This document shows, piece by piece, positions 17,885 through 27,522 of a DNA stretch of 64,000 nt. The stretch covers positions 178,478-242,477 of the forward strand of contig JAIOPV010000039.1 in the NCBI GenBank assembly GCA_021413735.1, written 5' to 3'. The notes beneath the pieces were generated by a model, which was not told where the DNA came from, searched no databases, and was given only the letters and a program-made list of their open reading frames with translations. Each line of letters opens with the position of its first letter. Position 1 is the stretch's first letter. The translations under genes and the position numbers were made by a program. The stretch is from Planctomycetota bacterium (GTDB taxonomy: Bacteria > Planctomycetota > Planctomycetia > Gemmatales > Gemmataceae).

Positions 17885-17937
17885 TTTGCCGCTTGCGGCG
17901 TAGCGCTCTTGGAGAACGCTCCGCCGCAAGCGGCAAA
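17885..17937. terminator. Bidirectional hairpin after tRNA-Leu
   Basis: A 16-bp perfect stem, TTTGCCGCTTGCGGCG (17885-17900) with its complement at 17922-17937, extended inward by AGCG/CGCT. It lies six bases beyond the tRNA and six before the stop of the convergent gene, and ends in AAAAAC / its complement TTTTT for the minus strand. Confidence 0.8.
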
Positions 17938-17942
17938 AACTC

Positions 17943-20324
17943 TCACTTCGTGAACATCGCGCTCTTGCGGTCGCCACGCGATAATACATACGCCAACAAA
18001 TCCAACACCTCGTCTTCCTTGAAGGTGTCCATCAGGCCAGACGGCATCATCGAAATCTTCGACGGCTTCATCGACTCAATCAGCTTTCGGTCCACCGACA
18101 CCGTCGAACCCGGATTCATCATGTCTGTGTTCACCATCACATTATCCGCGCTCAGATTCACAATGCGGCCAATCACGATCCGCTCATCGGTCGTGCGAAT
18201 CTCAATCGCCGCATACTGATCGCTCACTTCCTTGCTCGGATCAACAATCGACTCCAACAGATCGCGAGGGCTGAAGCGGCCAGCCACGCCCGTCAGGTCG
18301 GGACCGTTGCTGCCGCCCTCGTTGTCGAAGCGGTGACACGCGAAACACTTGCCCGACGCGAACAGCTTGCGTCCACGGTCGAAGTCGCGACCAGACTTCA
18401 GCCCCGTTTCCAGAGCCTTCTCCAGATCGGCAATCTTGTACGCTTTCACGAAGGGTCGCGGGGCCTCTTCGGGCAACTTCACCGTAGCTGGGTTCGCGTT
18501 GATGATCTCCTTCAACGCAACCGTTTCCTCAGGGGTCAACGACGCGACCGCATCCGCCTTGATGAGCTTCAGGAAGTTCGCGAAACTGCTGCCGCCCTTG
18601 TAGCCCGCTGCCTTCACGAACCACAGGAAGTAATCCTTCCGCAGTTCCGGCGTCCAACCCGCCTTGAGCATTCGCAGATAACGCACGTACTCCAGTTGCT
18701 CCTCTTGCGTCGGCGCTTCCTTCAGCAACTTCATACCCTTCGCAGCGGTCGTCTCGTCTTGCAGATACACGAGCACCTGAAGCAGTTCCGCATCGGTGAA
18801 GCGACTGCCGGTCGGGAAGACCGGACTGTATTTCGCGAGCCACGCCTTGCGTTCCTCGGCGGTCGGCTGACCGAATCGGTTGAACACGATCTCGTAAACG
18901 CGGGTGAGGTCGGTCTTCTGGTCGTCGGTTAGCGTCGTAAAGTTGATGCGGCCGAGTGCTTCGAGAATTTTGCCGCGAAGGGCCGGATCGCCGGCGACCT
19001 TCTTGTCCTTGGTATGCTCGGGACACGGTGCCGACACGCGGGCCAGTGCCAGGATCGCGTGAATCGACTTCACCGCGTCCTTCTCAGCAAGCGCCTTCTC
19101 AGCCCACAGTTTCACGTCTTGATGTTCGAGTGCAACCCGTGCCGCGAAGCGAACGAAGCGATCGGCGTTATCGAGTTCCTTCCACGCGGCATCGACGGCT
19201 TCATGCCCGATCTTCGTGTTGATGACGATATCCGTCAACGGTAACGGCGTGCCTGTCACGAACTCTTCGAGTTCGCCGGTGTAGCCGGCACCGTTGGGCT
19301 TCAGGTGCGTTGCGTAAAGTTTTCCGTAGCTCCAGTCGCAGATGAAGAACGCATCCTGGTATTTCTTGGGGAACTTCGCACCGTAGCCGAAGCAAACGCC
19401 CGTTGGCGACCCTGGCCCGACATTCACGATGCCTGGAAGGTTGTCGATGTAATAGGCGGGGTATTTGCCTGCGCCGTTTCGCCAGCCGAACTCGCTGCCG
19501 CTGGTGACGAGGCACACGCGCGTTGGGCGATACCATGGCGTGTTGAAGTCCCATTCCATGTCGGCGTCGTAAGTGAACAGGTCGCCATTCTTGGCGTAAG
19601 CGGCGTCGTACTGGTTGCGGAAGCCGACGCTGAACAGTTCCCACGTCTTGCCGTCGGGCGTCACGTTGTAGATCGCGCCGCCTGGTCCCATGACGCCTTT
19701 CATGAAGCCGTTGCCGTCTGGGATTCGCGGGAGCAAGTGATCTTCGCCCCACACCGGCGGCACCTTCGTCGTGTCGAACTTCGTGAGCTTCGTCTGGTTG
19801 CCGCACACGACCGTGAGCCGTTTGCCGTCGGGGTTCAGTAGCACCGCGTGCGGACCGTGTTCGCCACCGCCGCCTTCGAGCGCCCGCAGCAATTCCACGG
19901 TGTCGAGCGTGTCGTCCTTCTTGGAAGACGTGACCTTGTAAAGCCCGCTCTCCTTGCTGTTCACGACGACGTAAAGAGCGTCGAAGGCCCAGAGAAGTCC
20001 TTGTGCCATGCCGATCTTCGCGGGGATCTTCTCGATCTTCGTTTCGCCTTTCGTGCCGATCGGTGTGGGCGTGATGCGGTACAGTGCCCCGTACTGATCC
20101 GACACGATGAGCCGGCCCTTGGGATCGACGCACATGCTGACCCACGAGCCCTCGACGGCCTTCGGCACGGAGTACAGCAGTTCGACCTTGAAGCCCTTGG
20201 CGACTTTCATCGTGGCGGGGTCTGTCGCGGGCGGTTCTTTGGGTGCCGGCTTATCTTCCGCGCAGCTCGCTGAGGGCCAAAAGAGCGCGCCAAGGATGTG
20301 AAGAAGAAATCGCATTCGGGGCAT
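17943..20324 (-). CDS. Secreted propeller-HEAT-cytochrome c protein (haem-binding, Pirellula/Verrucomicrobium type)
   Basis: 793 residues from ATG 20324 (GGAGA upstream); the frame goes further but the signal peptide (MRFLLHILGALFWPSASCAEDK) sets the start. Order: signal peptide; a six-bladed dehydrogenase-like propeller (residues ~40-400, with VSMCVDPKGRLIVSDQYG and YDADMEWDFNTPWYRPTR); helical HEAT-like middle (FVRFAARVALEH); C-terminal cytochrome c-like module with one haem site CFACH and GPDLTGVAGRFSPRDLLESI. Such proteins are expanded in planctomycetes and are thought to oxidise sugars or other compounds in the periplasm; the substrate is unknown. Confidence 0.88.
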   Translation of the reverse strand: MPRMRFLLHILGALFWPSASCAEDKPAPKEPPATDPATMKVAKGFKVELLYSVPKAVEGSWVSMCVDPKGRLIVSDQYGALYRITPTPIGTKGETKIEKIPAKIGMAQGLLWAFDALYVVVNSKESGLYKVTSSKKDDTLDTVELLRALEGGGGEHGPHAVLLNPDGKRLTVVCGNQTKLTKFDTTKVPPVWGEDHLLPRIPDGNGFMKGVMGPGGAIYNVTPDGKTWELFSVGFRNQYDAAYAKNGDLFTYDADMEWDFNTPWYRPTRVCLVTSGSEFGWRNGAGKYPAYYIDNLPGIVNVGPGSPTGVCFGYGAKFPKKYQDAFFICDWSYGKLYATHLKPNGAGYTGELEEFVTGTPLPLTDIVINTKIGHEAVDAAWKELDNADRFVRFAARVALEHQDVKLWAEKALAEKDAVKSIHAILALARVSAPCPEHTKDKKVAGDPALRGKILEALGRINFTTLTDDQKTDLTRVYEIVFNRFGQPTAEERKAWLAKYSPVFPTGSRFTDAELLQVLVYLQDETTAAKGMKLLKEAPTQEEQLEYVRYLRMLKAGWTPELRKDYFLWFVKAAGYKGGSSFANFLKLIKADAVASLTPEETVALKEIINANPATVKLPEEAPRPFVKAYKIADLEKALETGLKSGRDFDRGRKLFASGKCFACHRFDNEGGSNGPDLTGVAGRFSPRDLLESIVDPSKEVSDQYAAIEIRTTDERIVIGRIVNLSADNVMVNTDMMNPGSTVSVDRKLIESMKPSKISMMPSGLMDTFKEDEVLDLLAYVLSRGDRKSAMFTK

Positions 20325-20466
20325 GGTGCGTGGTCTCCGTGAAGTGTGGAAAGGCAGTATACCCCCCGCGATGCGAGTTTGAAGATTGCGTGCGGATTCC
20401 GAGTTGTTCGGCGTGGTCGCTCGGGGTACGCTCGGGTTCTGCCCGTAACCACTTTGGAGCCTCCCC

Positions 20467-21228
20467 GTGAAAGCATGTCTGTTTGTTCTCGCCGTGTTCG
20501 CTGTTGCTGCTGATCCCAAGCCCGAACAACTCGCCAAGGCTCGCGCCGACCTGAAGAGCGAGAAGGTCGAAGTTCGCCGCGAGGCAATGAAGCATCTGAT
20601 TCACTCCGATCTGTCGATTCACCTGTTTCCCGAAATGGCTGCTGGTCTCAAAGACCCCGACGACGAAGTGCGTTCCGTTGCGGCCACGGCGATCGGCAAC
20701 CTCGGCCAAAAGAGTGAGGCAGCGATTCCCGCGTTGATCGCGCAGATGGAAAAGGACAAGTTCAAGGAAGCTCGCGAAACCGCTGCACGGGCACTCGGTC
20801 GGCTCGGAAAAGCGATTCCGACCGACCGCACAGCCGTGAAGCCGTTGCAGAAAACTGCTGCGGAGGATGCTGACCCGGTGACGCGAACCGTGGCTCTCGG
20901 AGCGCTCGCGATGATGGGCGAGGACGTGCTCGGTCAGGTTGCGGCACTCCGAAAGTTCCTCAGTCACGATGAAGCACTCGTTCGCATGAAGGCATCGCAC
21001 GCCCTCGGCATGATCGGCTTGCCCGCGAAGAGTGCAGCACCAGAAATCGTCGTGGTTCTCGAAAAGGAAACGGATGCTCATCGTCGCGGGTATGTGGCTC
21101 GTGCTCTGGGGAACACTGGCGACACGGCATCACTTCCCGCATTGGAGAAAGCTCTCAAGGCTGAGACCGACCCAGGAGCGCAGGGCGAGATTCGAGGAGC
21201 CATTCAGAAGTTGAAGCCCAAGCCGTGA
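20467..21228 (+). CDS. Secreted HEAT-repeat protein
   Basis: 253 residues, GTG start at 20467 behind TTTGGAG. A short signal peptide (KACLFVLAVFAVAADP) is followed by about five HEAT/PBS-lyase-type repeats, each with the DPDDEVRSVAATAIGNLG pattern, covering residues 25-245. HEAT repeats bind proteins; no catalytic residues are seen. It is divergent from the haem-binding gene, whose own middle region is also HEAT-like, but a functional link is only a guess. Confidence 0.85.
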   Translation: MKACLFVLAVFAVAADPKPEQLAKARADLKSEKVEVRREAMKHLIHSDLSIHLFPEMAAGLKDPDDEVRSVAATAIGNLGQKSEAAIPALIAQMEKDKFKEARETAARALGRLGKAIPTDRTAVKPLQKTAAEDADPVTRTVALGALAMMGEDVLGQVAALRKFLSHDEALVRMKASHALGMIGLPAKSAAPEIVVVLEKETDAHRRGYVARALGNTGDTASLPALEKALKAETDPGAQGEIRGAIQKLKPKP

Positions 21229-21309
21229 CAATTGGTGGTTCGAAAATCGGATACACTGACGGCTCGCCGTTCTCAGCAGGAATGGCATCCTTCCCAAGAG
21301 GTATGTGCC

Positions 21310-21747
21310 ATGTTCAATCTCAAGCGGTTTAGTGGTGTGTTGGCCGCGGTCCTGATGACTGCGGGAATCGCTCATGCGAGCGGTGCGGGATTCACGTTGT
21401 CTGCTGTCGGTGCGACGCTCGGCAAAGTCGAGGACGAGAACGCCGAGATACCCAAGTATCGCGTGAAACTTGAAGTCGGGCAGACGCTGACGCTCGCCGC
21501 ACAAGGGCAGGTCATTCCTCGCGGTCAGCCTGCTCAGCCTGGTGAACCGGATGCCGCCGCGTGGCTCTTCGACGACACGGCGTTCACTCTCGAACCGCTC
21601 GAAAAGGGCAAGGCCGACAAGACGAAATCCGTGATCGCGCTGAAGGCTGCAAAGGCCGGACAAACGCGAGTGCGGTTCGTCGGCAACATCCTCGGCTACG
21701 AACGCAAGTTCGACGTCATGGTTGAAGTTGTTGCAGCGAAGAAGTGA
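21310..21747 (+). CDS. Hypothetical secreted protein
   Basis: 145 residues from ATG 21310, with AAGAGG eight bases before it. A clear signal peptide (MFNLKRFSGVLAAVLMTAGIAHASG) precedes a beta-rich domain of about 115 residues ending in GQTRVRFVGNILGYERKFDVMVEV, which looks like an Ig-like or protease-propeptide-like fold. Family not recognised. It follows the HEAT gene by 80 bases and may be in the same transcript. Confidence 0.7.
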   Translation: MFNLKRFSGVLAAVLMTAGIAHASGAGFTLSAVGATLGKVEDENAEIPKYRVKLEVGQTLTLAAQGQVIPRGQPAQPGEPDAAAWLFDDTAFTLEPLEKGKADKTKSVIALKAAKAGQTRVRFVGNILGYERKFDVMVEVVAAKK

Positions 21748-21863
21748 ATTGCGCATGCAATTCTGCCGGCGTTTATCACGTCTGAACCTTATCGCCATTG
21801 CTTGTGTCTGTTGGGGTGCCTGGTGGCACCGTCGGAAGAGTCTGCCCTGGATTCACTCGTCGT

Positions 21864-21887
21864 GAAAAAAAGGCCACACCCGTGGCC
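21864..21887 (-). terminator. Terminator-like hairpin on the minus strand, upstream of tuf
   Basis: GGCCAC-ACCC-GTGGCC, followed on the minus strand by seven Ts. No minus-strand gene ends here, so it may end an antisense transcript or be a fortuitous structure in the tuf leader. Confidence 0.4.
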
Positions 21888-21946
21888 GGGCAGGAACTCC
21901 GACAAAACCCGCGGTCGCTCGTTGCGACAGGGAGATTCTGATTCCC

Positions 21947-23122
21947 ATGCACAAGGTACATCTCAACGTCGGCACCATCGGTCACATCGACCACGGCAAG
22001 ACGACCCTCACAGCCGCGATCCTCGCGGTGCAGGCCCAGAAGGGCCTGGCAGAAGCCAAGAAGTACGACGCCATCGCCAAGGGCGGCATCAGACGCGACG
22101 AGTCCAAGACGGTCACGATCACGGTTTCGCACGTCGAGTACGAGACGGCGACGCGGCACTACGCCCACGTCGACTGTCCCGGCCACGCGGACTACGTCAA
22201 GAACATGATTACCGGCGCTGCCCAGATGGACGGTGCGGTTCTCCTGATCTCCGCTGTTGATGGACCGATGCCGCAGACGCGAGAACACGTTCTGCTTGCC
22301 CGGCAAGTCGGCGTGCCGCATCTAGTCGTGTTCATCAACAAGGTCGATCTCGTGGCCGACCCGGACCTGCTCGAACTGATCGAACTGGAGACTCGCGAGC
22401 TTCTAACACGGTATGGCTTCGACGGCGACAAAGTTCGCTTCGTTCGCGGTAACGCGAAGGGTGCTCTCGACAATCCGGGCGATCCGGCGTTCAGCGCTTG
22501 CATCACTGAACTGCTCGACGCACTCGATCAGCATGTGCCGGCGCCGGTGCGGCTGATCGACAAGCCGTTCCTGATGGCGGTCGAGGGCGTTTACTCGATC
22601 GAAGGTCTGGGCACCGTCGTGACGGGTCTGATCGCTCAGGGTCGTGTTTCGGTCGGCGACAAAGTGGAAATCCTTGGCTTTGGCGACGCTGTGGAAACGG
22701 TCGTCACTGGGGTTGAGCAGTTCCACAAGCCGCTCGCGACTGCGCAGGCTGGTCAGAATGTTGGCGTGCGACTGCGAGGTGTGAAGGCAGATGAAGTGCA
22801 GCGGGGGCAGGTTCTCGCGGCGCCGAAGTCGATCCGTCCGCGTTCGCGGTTCCGGGCTGAGATTTACGCGCTCAGCAAGGTGGAAGGCGGCCGACACACG
22901 CCGTTCTTCGGCGGGTACAAGCCGCAGTTCTACGTTCGCACGACCGACGTGACCGGCGTGGTCGCGTTGCCGGAGGAGATCGAGATGGTGATGCCAGGCG
23001 ACAACGCCCGCATTGAAGTGAACCTCGACCGGCCGATCGCGCTTGAGGCGGGCAGCCGGTTCGCGATCCGTGAAGGCGGCAAGACCGTCGGCTCGGGCGT
23101 CGTGAGCGAGGTGTTGGAGTAG
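21947..23122 (+). CDS. tuf: Elongation factor Tu, divergent copy
   Basis: 391 residues with the three EF-Tu domains. GTP motifs are [27 protein letters not shown] (usually NKCD) and the GNA-type G5. Domain 3 keeps [15 protein letters not shown] and [12 protein letters not shown]. Switch I is altered: the near-invariant ARGITI stretch reads SKTVTI within [17 protein letters not shown], although the Mg-binding Thr is retained. It stands alone, without the usual fusA, rpsJ or secE neighbours, behind GGGAGA. It probably delivers aminoacyl-tRNA, but is likely a second, diverged EF-Tu. Confidence 0.85.
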   Translation: MHKVHLNVGTIGHIDHGKTTLTAAILAVQAQKGLAEAKKYDAIAKGGIRRDESKTVTITVSHVEYETATRHYAHVDCPGHADYVKNMITGAAQMDGAVLLISAVDGPMPQTREHVLLARQVGVPHLVVFINKVDLVADPDLLELIELETRELLTRYGFDGDKVRFVRGNAKGALDNPGDPAFSACITELLDALDQHVPAPVRLIDKPFLMAVEGVYSIEGLGTVVTGLIAQGRVSVGDKVEILGFGDAVETVVTGVEQFHKPLATAQAGQNVGVRLRGVKADEVQRGQVLAAPKSIRPRSRFRAEIYALSKVEGGRHTPFFGGYKPQFYVRTTDVTGVVALPEEIEMVMPGDNARIEVNLDRPIALEAGSRFAIREGGKTVGSGVVSEVLE

Positions 23123-23177
23123 TCCATGCCGCACACCGTGTGCTGTCTGCCGCCACCAGGTCGGCACACGGAGTGCG

Positions 23178-25136
23178 CTACCGCATCGCTGGCAGTTTCC
23201 ACTGCTCGTCGAAGAACCCCGCACGAAGCACCTCTTCTTCCAACGCATCGGACGGGTTCGCGGGCGATTTGTCGCCGACCTTCAACACAGCCCAGTCGCC
23301 GAGTCGCGGGAACTGCAAGTAGTTCAGCGAAGCCAGTTCCTTCTCGTGGAACGTGTGCCCGCTGTTAATCACCACATAACGCCTCTCGTTCAGCGGGTTC
23401 GGCTGAATGAATGCCGGCGCGTGATTGGCTGCGGGATACGTTTCCTTGCCGAACTGCAATTCCTTCTCGGTCCAGGTGATTGGCAGCTTCGGCAGCACTC
23501 GCGAGATGAGCCGATTGCTGCCAGGGTCGCCGAACAGGATCAAGTTGTATTGCCGGATGTCGTCGTCGGTCACGGCGGTGTTGTCCTTGATGCGAAGTTC
23601 GCCGCGGTAGTAACGGTGCCACTCGTAGGCGAAGCGTTTCAGGTTCGCGTCGGCCCACGCCTGAACCGTTGGGTTCCACGCCTTGCCGGTGCCCCGCACG
23701 CAGAGGAACGGCGTCGTGAACGCATCGTCAATTGGGCCTTGCAATCCGGGCCGCTTCCCGGTGACATCGCGTTCGGTGAGTGCTGCCCACTTTCCATCCT
23801 TCTGGCCGATCACGAACTCGGGCTTCGCTTGCTGCGGAAGCACGACCTCATTCCCCCCAACGCGAAGTTGTGGCTTCGGACCTCGTATCGTCACAGCGAA
23901 CCGCGTGATGTTTTTCGGCTCCTTCACTTCAATGGTGCCGTCGTCCGCTCGAGTGGCTTCCAGTTCTGCGCGAACGTAATGCTCCTTCAACACCAGCACG
24001 CGAAGCCAGTGACAACGATCGTACTTTGTCGTCCAGGTGACGAATCGAAGCTGCTTCGGGAACGGTTCGAGTCCCTTGTCGGCGAACTCCTTGATTTGCC
24101 GCATCTGCTCCGCGTGCGTCTTCGGATCGATGACGTGCCCCGTTCCCGGCGAGATCAGGTTCACCATCTTCAAACCTTCCTTCTCCATAGCCTTGCTCAT
24201 CAAGACGTGTGCCTGGAAGAACACATCCTTTTCGCCCATGCACGCGATGGCAGGAACCACGCCCGCGTTCGCGGCATAGTCGATCGAATCGAGCATGTGC
24301 AGTGCATTCTCTTGATGCGGCGGCAACTGCTCGACCTTCACGAAGCTCGCGATCGGTGTATGCGAGAACTCGTGCGTGTCAACGTAGCCGCAGTATGGCC
24401 CGAGCGCGACGAAGTAATCCGGGTGCTTCAAGCCGAGGTGCCAGGTTCCGGAAGCTCCCATCGACATGCCGCGAAGCACGATTCGCTTGCGGTCGATGTT
24501 GTAGTTTCGGCAGACTGCCTCGATGGCCTCGAACACGTCGGTTTCGCCTGCCCAGCGGTAGCAGTTCTCGACGCGGCCGAGCGGGTGCAGCTCGATGAAG
24601 TTCGCATCCGGAGCGGCTTTCGGCGGGGCGTCGCCTTCGTCGAAGCGATTCATAAACCGCAGTTCGCTGAGGCCCACCGGTTTGCTGCTGCCATGTAGCA
24701 CCACATCGAGGCGAATGGGCTTCTTCGGGTCGTAGCTTGCGGGCACGATCAACCCGTATGGTTGCACCGACCCATCGACAGCAGAGACGAATCCGCGAAC
24801 GAGCTTTCCCTTGCGGTCGGGCCACGCGGCTTGCTTCGATGGAATCGCGTCGAGTCGTTCGGAGCAGCGTTTCAACGCCTTCTGAATGAGAGTAATGTCC
24901 GCCGGTTCCAGCTTCGTCTCGTAACGCATGGCCCACTGAACGCCCTTTCGAAACACCTCTGCGTCAGCAAGGAGGTCGTCTGATGCTCGCAGCGATGCGA
25001 TGCGATCGCCCAGGGCTTTCATGTCGCGTTCGATTTGCTTGGCGTCATCGGCACTGATGCCGGCAGGCGGTTCCGAGATTCCGAGTAGCACGCCAAGCAG
25101 CACAGTGGCGATAGCGAGCAAGTGCGATTTGAGCAT
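23178..25136 (-). CDS. Secreted alpha/beta hydrolase (prolyl oligopeptidase/esterase-like)
   Basis: 652 residues from ATG 25136; the longer open frame runs antisense through argJ and is rejected. Signal peptide MLKSHLLAIATVLLGVLLGI, a helical segment, then a hydrolase domain with LDVVLHGSS (oxyanion region), the nucleophile elbow GMSMGASGTWHL, an acidic residue after ACMGEKDVFF and a His in GTGHVI. The C-terminal 250 residues are an additional domain. Members act on peptides or esters outside the cytoplasm; the substrate is unknown. It is divergent from argJ, 130 bases away. Confidence 0.82.
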   Translation of the reverse strand: MLKSHLLAIATVLLGVLLGISEPPAGISADDAKQIERDMKALGDRIASLRASDDLLADAEVFRKGVQWAMRYETKLEPADITLIQKALKRCSERLDAIPSKQAAWPDRKGKLVRGFVSAVDGSVQPYGLIVPASYDPKKPIRLDVVLHGSSKPVGLSELRFMNRFDEGDAPPKAAPDANFIELHPLGRVENCYRWAGETDVFEAIEAVCRNYNIDRKRIVLRGMSMGASGTWHLGLKHPDYFVALGPYCGYVDTHEFSHTPIASFVKVEQLPPHQENALHMLDSIDYAANAGVVPAIACMGEKDVFFQAHVLMSKAMEKEGLKMVNLISPGTGHVIDPKTHAEQMRQIKEFADKGLEPFPKQLRFVTWTTKYDRCHWLRVLVLKEHYVRAELEATRADDGTIEVKEPKNITRFAVTIRGPKPQLRVGGNEVVLPQQAKPEFVIGQKDGKWAALTERDVTGKRPGLQGPIDDAFTTPFLCVRGTGKAWNPTVQAWADANLKRFAYEWHRYYRGELRIKDNTAVTDDDIRQYNLILFGDPGSNRLISRVLPKLPITWTEKELQFGKETYPAANHAPAFIQPNPLNERRYVVINSGHTFHEKELASLNYLQFPRLGDWAVLKVGDKSPANPSDALEEEVLRAGFFDEQWKLPAMR

Positions 25137-25266
25137 GGGAAGCCCAGTTGAAGGCGGGTTGTCGAGCGTTACCCATCCTACCCGGACGGCACAGCCGAAT
25201 GCCATTTTTGAGCTTCTGCTTTCCGGGATGTCTTCCCCCACTTGCCCGCAGGTATACGATTGCAGC

Positions 25267-26445
25267 ATGAGCGAATGGCATCTCGCCCGCGGGTTCCGGT
25301 ATGCGGGCATCGTTAGCGGCTTACGAAGTGAACCTGACCGGCGTGATATCGCCGTCATCGTGAGCGATTCCCCGGCAACCGCTGCGGGCGTATTCACACA
25401 AAACCGCGTGTGTGCTGCGCCCGTGCACGTCAGCAAGGCCAGGCTTCCTCGTGCCGACGCCCGCGCTATCGTCGTCTGTTCCGGCAACGCGAATGCCTGC
25501 ACCGGCGAGCAGGGCATGGCTGACGCTCGCCGCATGACGGAACTTGTCGCGCGCGAACTCGGCTGCAAGCCCGAACAGGTTCTCGTTGCTTCGACGGGGG
25601 TGATCGGGCGGCCGTTGCCGATGCCAATTCTTGAGGCGGGCATCCCGAAAGCGACCCGCGAGGTTGCTGCGGGGCACGACGCATTGAGCCACACAGCGGC
25701 CGCAATCCTCACGACTGACACCGGCATCAAGATCGCCACGCGAGAAACGAACGGCTTTACAATCACTGGCTTCGCCAAGGGTGCCGCGATGATCGGCCCG
25801 AACATGGCGACCATGCTCGGCTTCGTTCTCACGGACGCCGCGGTTAGCGAAACCGACCTGCAACACACCGTGAAGGCCGCGTGCGACCGCAGTTTTAACT
25901 GCATCTCGGTCGAAGGCCACACCAGCACGAACGACACGGTTTTCCTGCTCGCGAACGGCAGCGGTCCGCAGCTCGCTGGCCCGGAACTGGCCGCGTTTCA
26001 GGATGCTGTCACGAGCGTGTGCGTCGAACTTGCCCGCAAAATCGCCATCGACGCCGAGGGAGCCGAACACCTCATCACGATTGAGGTCGATGGCTGCCGA
26101 ACCGACGCCGACGCGCGAACGATCGCGAAGGCCATCGCGGAAAGCGCCCTCGTGAAGACCGCTGTTTTCGGCGCTGATCCGAACTGGGGCCGTGTCGTTT
26201 CCGCAGCGGGTTACTCGGGCGTGATCTTCGAGGAGAAGGATCTTTCGATGTGGATGGGCGACATGCTCCTCTACAAGAGCGGCACGCCGGTGCCGTTCGA
26301 TGCGAAGTCGGCGTCGGCGTACCTCAAGCACAACCGCGAGGTTCATTTCAAGCTGCGGTTCGCCCTCGGCAACGGTCGCTGCACTTTTCACACTTGCGAC
26401 CTCACACCCGAATACATTCGACTGAACGCAGATTACACGACGTGA
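25267..26445 (+). CDS. argJ: Bifunctional ornithine acetyltransferase / N-acetylglutamate synthase
   Basis: 392 residues. ArgJ moves the acetyl group from N-acetylornithine to glutamate in the cyclic arginine pathway; bifunctional forms also use acetyl-CoA. It self-cleaves to alpha and beta chains at the Ala181-Thr182 bond in GPNMATMLGF, the Thr being the nucleophile. Other hallmarks are STGVIGRPLPM, KGAAMIG and the C-terminal DPNWGRV and DYTT end. ATG 25267. No other arg gene is close. Confidence 0.96.
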   Translation: MSEWHLARGFRYAGIVSGLRSEPDRRDIAVIVSDSPATAAGVFTQNRVCAAPVHVSKARLPRADARAIVVCSGNANACTGEQGMADARRMTELVARELGCKPEQVLVASTGVIGRPLPMPILEAGIPKATREVAAGHDALSHTAAAILTTDTGIKIATRETNGFTITGFAKGAAMIGPNMATMLGFVLTDAAVSETDLQHTVKAACDRSFNCISVEGHTSTNDTVFLLANGSGPQLAGPELAAFQDAVTSVCVELARKIAIDAEGAEHLITIEVDGCRTDADARTIAKAIAESALVKTAVFGADPNWGRVVSAAGYSGVIFEEKDLSMWMGDMLLYKSGTPVPFDAKSASAYLKHNREVHFKLRFALGNGRCTFHTCDLTPEYIRLNADYTT

Positions 26446-26462
26446 TCGTTGCCCCGGAAAAA

Positions 26463-26573
26463 CCCAGGCCGTTGGCCTGGGCTGAGGGAGATCGGTCCTT
26501 CAGACCTCAAAAACCGGTAATGTCTTTGCGGTCTGAAGGACCGCGTTTCCTCAGCCCAGACCAACGGCCTGGG
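26463..26573. repeat. 44-bp inverted repeat between argJ and ABC genes
   Basis: Arms 26463-26506 and 26530-26573 match at about 39 of 44 positions. The outer part (CCCAGGCCGTTGG) is itself palindromic with CCTGGG, the inner part is CGGTCCTTCAGACC. It sits between the argJ stop and the start at 26590 and may end the argJ transcript; the design suggests a dispersed palindromic element. Confidence 0.85.
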
Positions 26574-26589
26574 ATCTTGGGTCACAGGG

Positions 26590-27522
26590 ATGAGTCCCCT
26601 GATTGAACTTACCGGCATTGGTCGCATCTTCGGCGCATTCACCGCCCTTAGTGACGTTACGTTGTCACTGCCGCCGGGTCGCATCGGATTGCTTGGCCCC
26701 AACGGTGCCGGCAAGTCGACGCTGCTCAAAATTCTCATGGGGCTGATTCCGCCGTCGTCGGGCACAGGTCGCGTTCTCGATCAAGAACTCGGTGGCGATG
26801 GCGACTCCGAAGGCAACTGGCGATTGCGACGACTCATCGGGTTCATGCCGGAAGCCGATTCGCTCGTTCCCGGGCTGACCGGTGTTGAGTATGTTGGTCT
26901 CGCGGGCGAACTCTACGGGATGCCGCGACGCGAAGCACAACGTCGAGCGCACGAAGTGCTGTCGTATCTCGAACTCGAAGAGGCACGCTACCGGCGTGTG
27001 GAAGAATACTCGGCGGGCATGAAACAGCGGGCGAAGCTCGCGCAGGCACTCGTTCACGATCCGCCGGTGTTGCTGCTCGACGAACCGACATCCGGCCTCG
27101 ATCCCGCTGGTCGCGACGCGATGTTGCGACTGGTGACGGCTCTCAGCACCGATCATGGCAAGTCGGTGATTCTGTCGACGCACTTGCTCGCGGATGTCGA
27201 GGCGGTGTGCGAACGTGTCGTCATCATGGCGGGTGGTTGCGTGCGAGGGCAGGGCACTGTGGCCGAACTGTGCGCTCGCAGGCAGGATCACTTTCGGCTA
27301 CGCGTGCAGGGCGATCCAACGAGCTTCCGGACGGAACTGCTCGGCGCTGGCGTGCGGTTGCTCGAAGACAACGGCCACGGCGAATGGCGTGTCGTGGTGC
27401 CGCCGGGCTGGGCGAACCTGAGTTTCTTCAAGATCGCAGACGCGAACGAAGCCGTGATTCGTGTGCTGGCACCCGATGACGAAACGCTGGAAGAGTTGTT
27501 CCTTCGAACGGTGGGGAACTGA
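26590..27522 (+). CDS. ABC transporter ATP-binding protein (first pair)
   Basis: 310 residues. Walker A GPNGAGKST near residue 38, signature YSAGMKQRAKLAQAL, Walker B VLLLDEPTSGLDP and switch STHLLADVEAV. The C-terminal 80 residues are the accessory region of ABC-2 type exporters (FRTELLGAGVRLLED). It overlaps the next gene as TGATG at 27520-27524, so the two are translationally coupled. Substrate cannot be deduced. Confidence 0.93.
   Translation: MSPLIELTGIGRIFGAFTALSDVTLSLPPGRIGLLGPNGAGKSTLLKILMGLIPPSSGTGRVLDQELGGDGDSEGNWRLRRLIGFMPEADSLVPGLTGVEYVGLAGELYGMPRREAQRRAHEVLSYLELEEARYRRVEEYSAGMKQRAKLAQALVHDPPVLLLDEPTSGLDPAGRDAMLRLVTALSTDHGKSVILSTHLLADVEAVCERVVIMAGGCVRGQGTVAELCARRQDHFRLRVQGDPTSFRTELLGAGVRLLEDNGHGEWRVVVPPGWANLSFFKIADANEAVIRVLAPDDETLEELFLRTVGN

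Noticed and set aside
25137..25937. N-terminal extension of the hydrolase (to 25937)
   Set aside because: Antisense to argJ; the signal peptide fixes the start at 25136.
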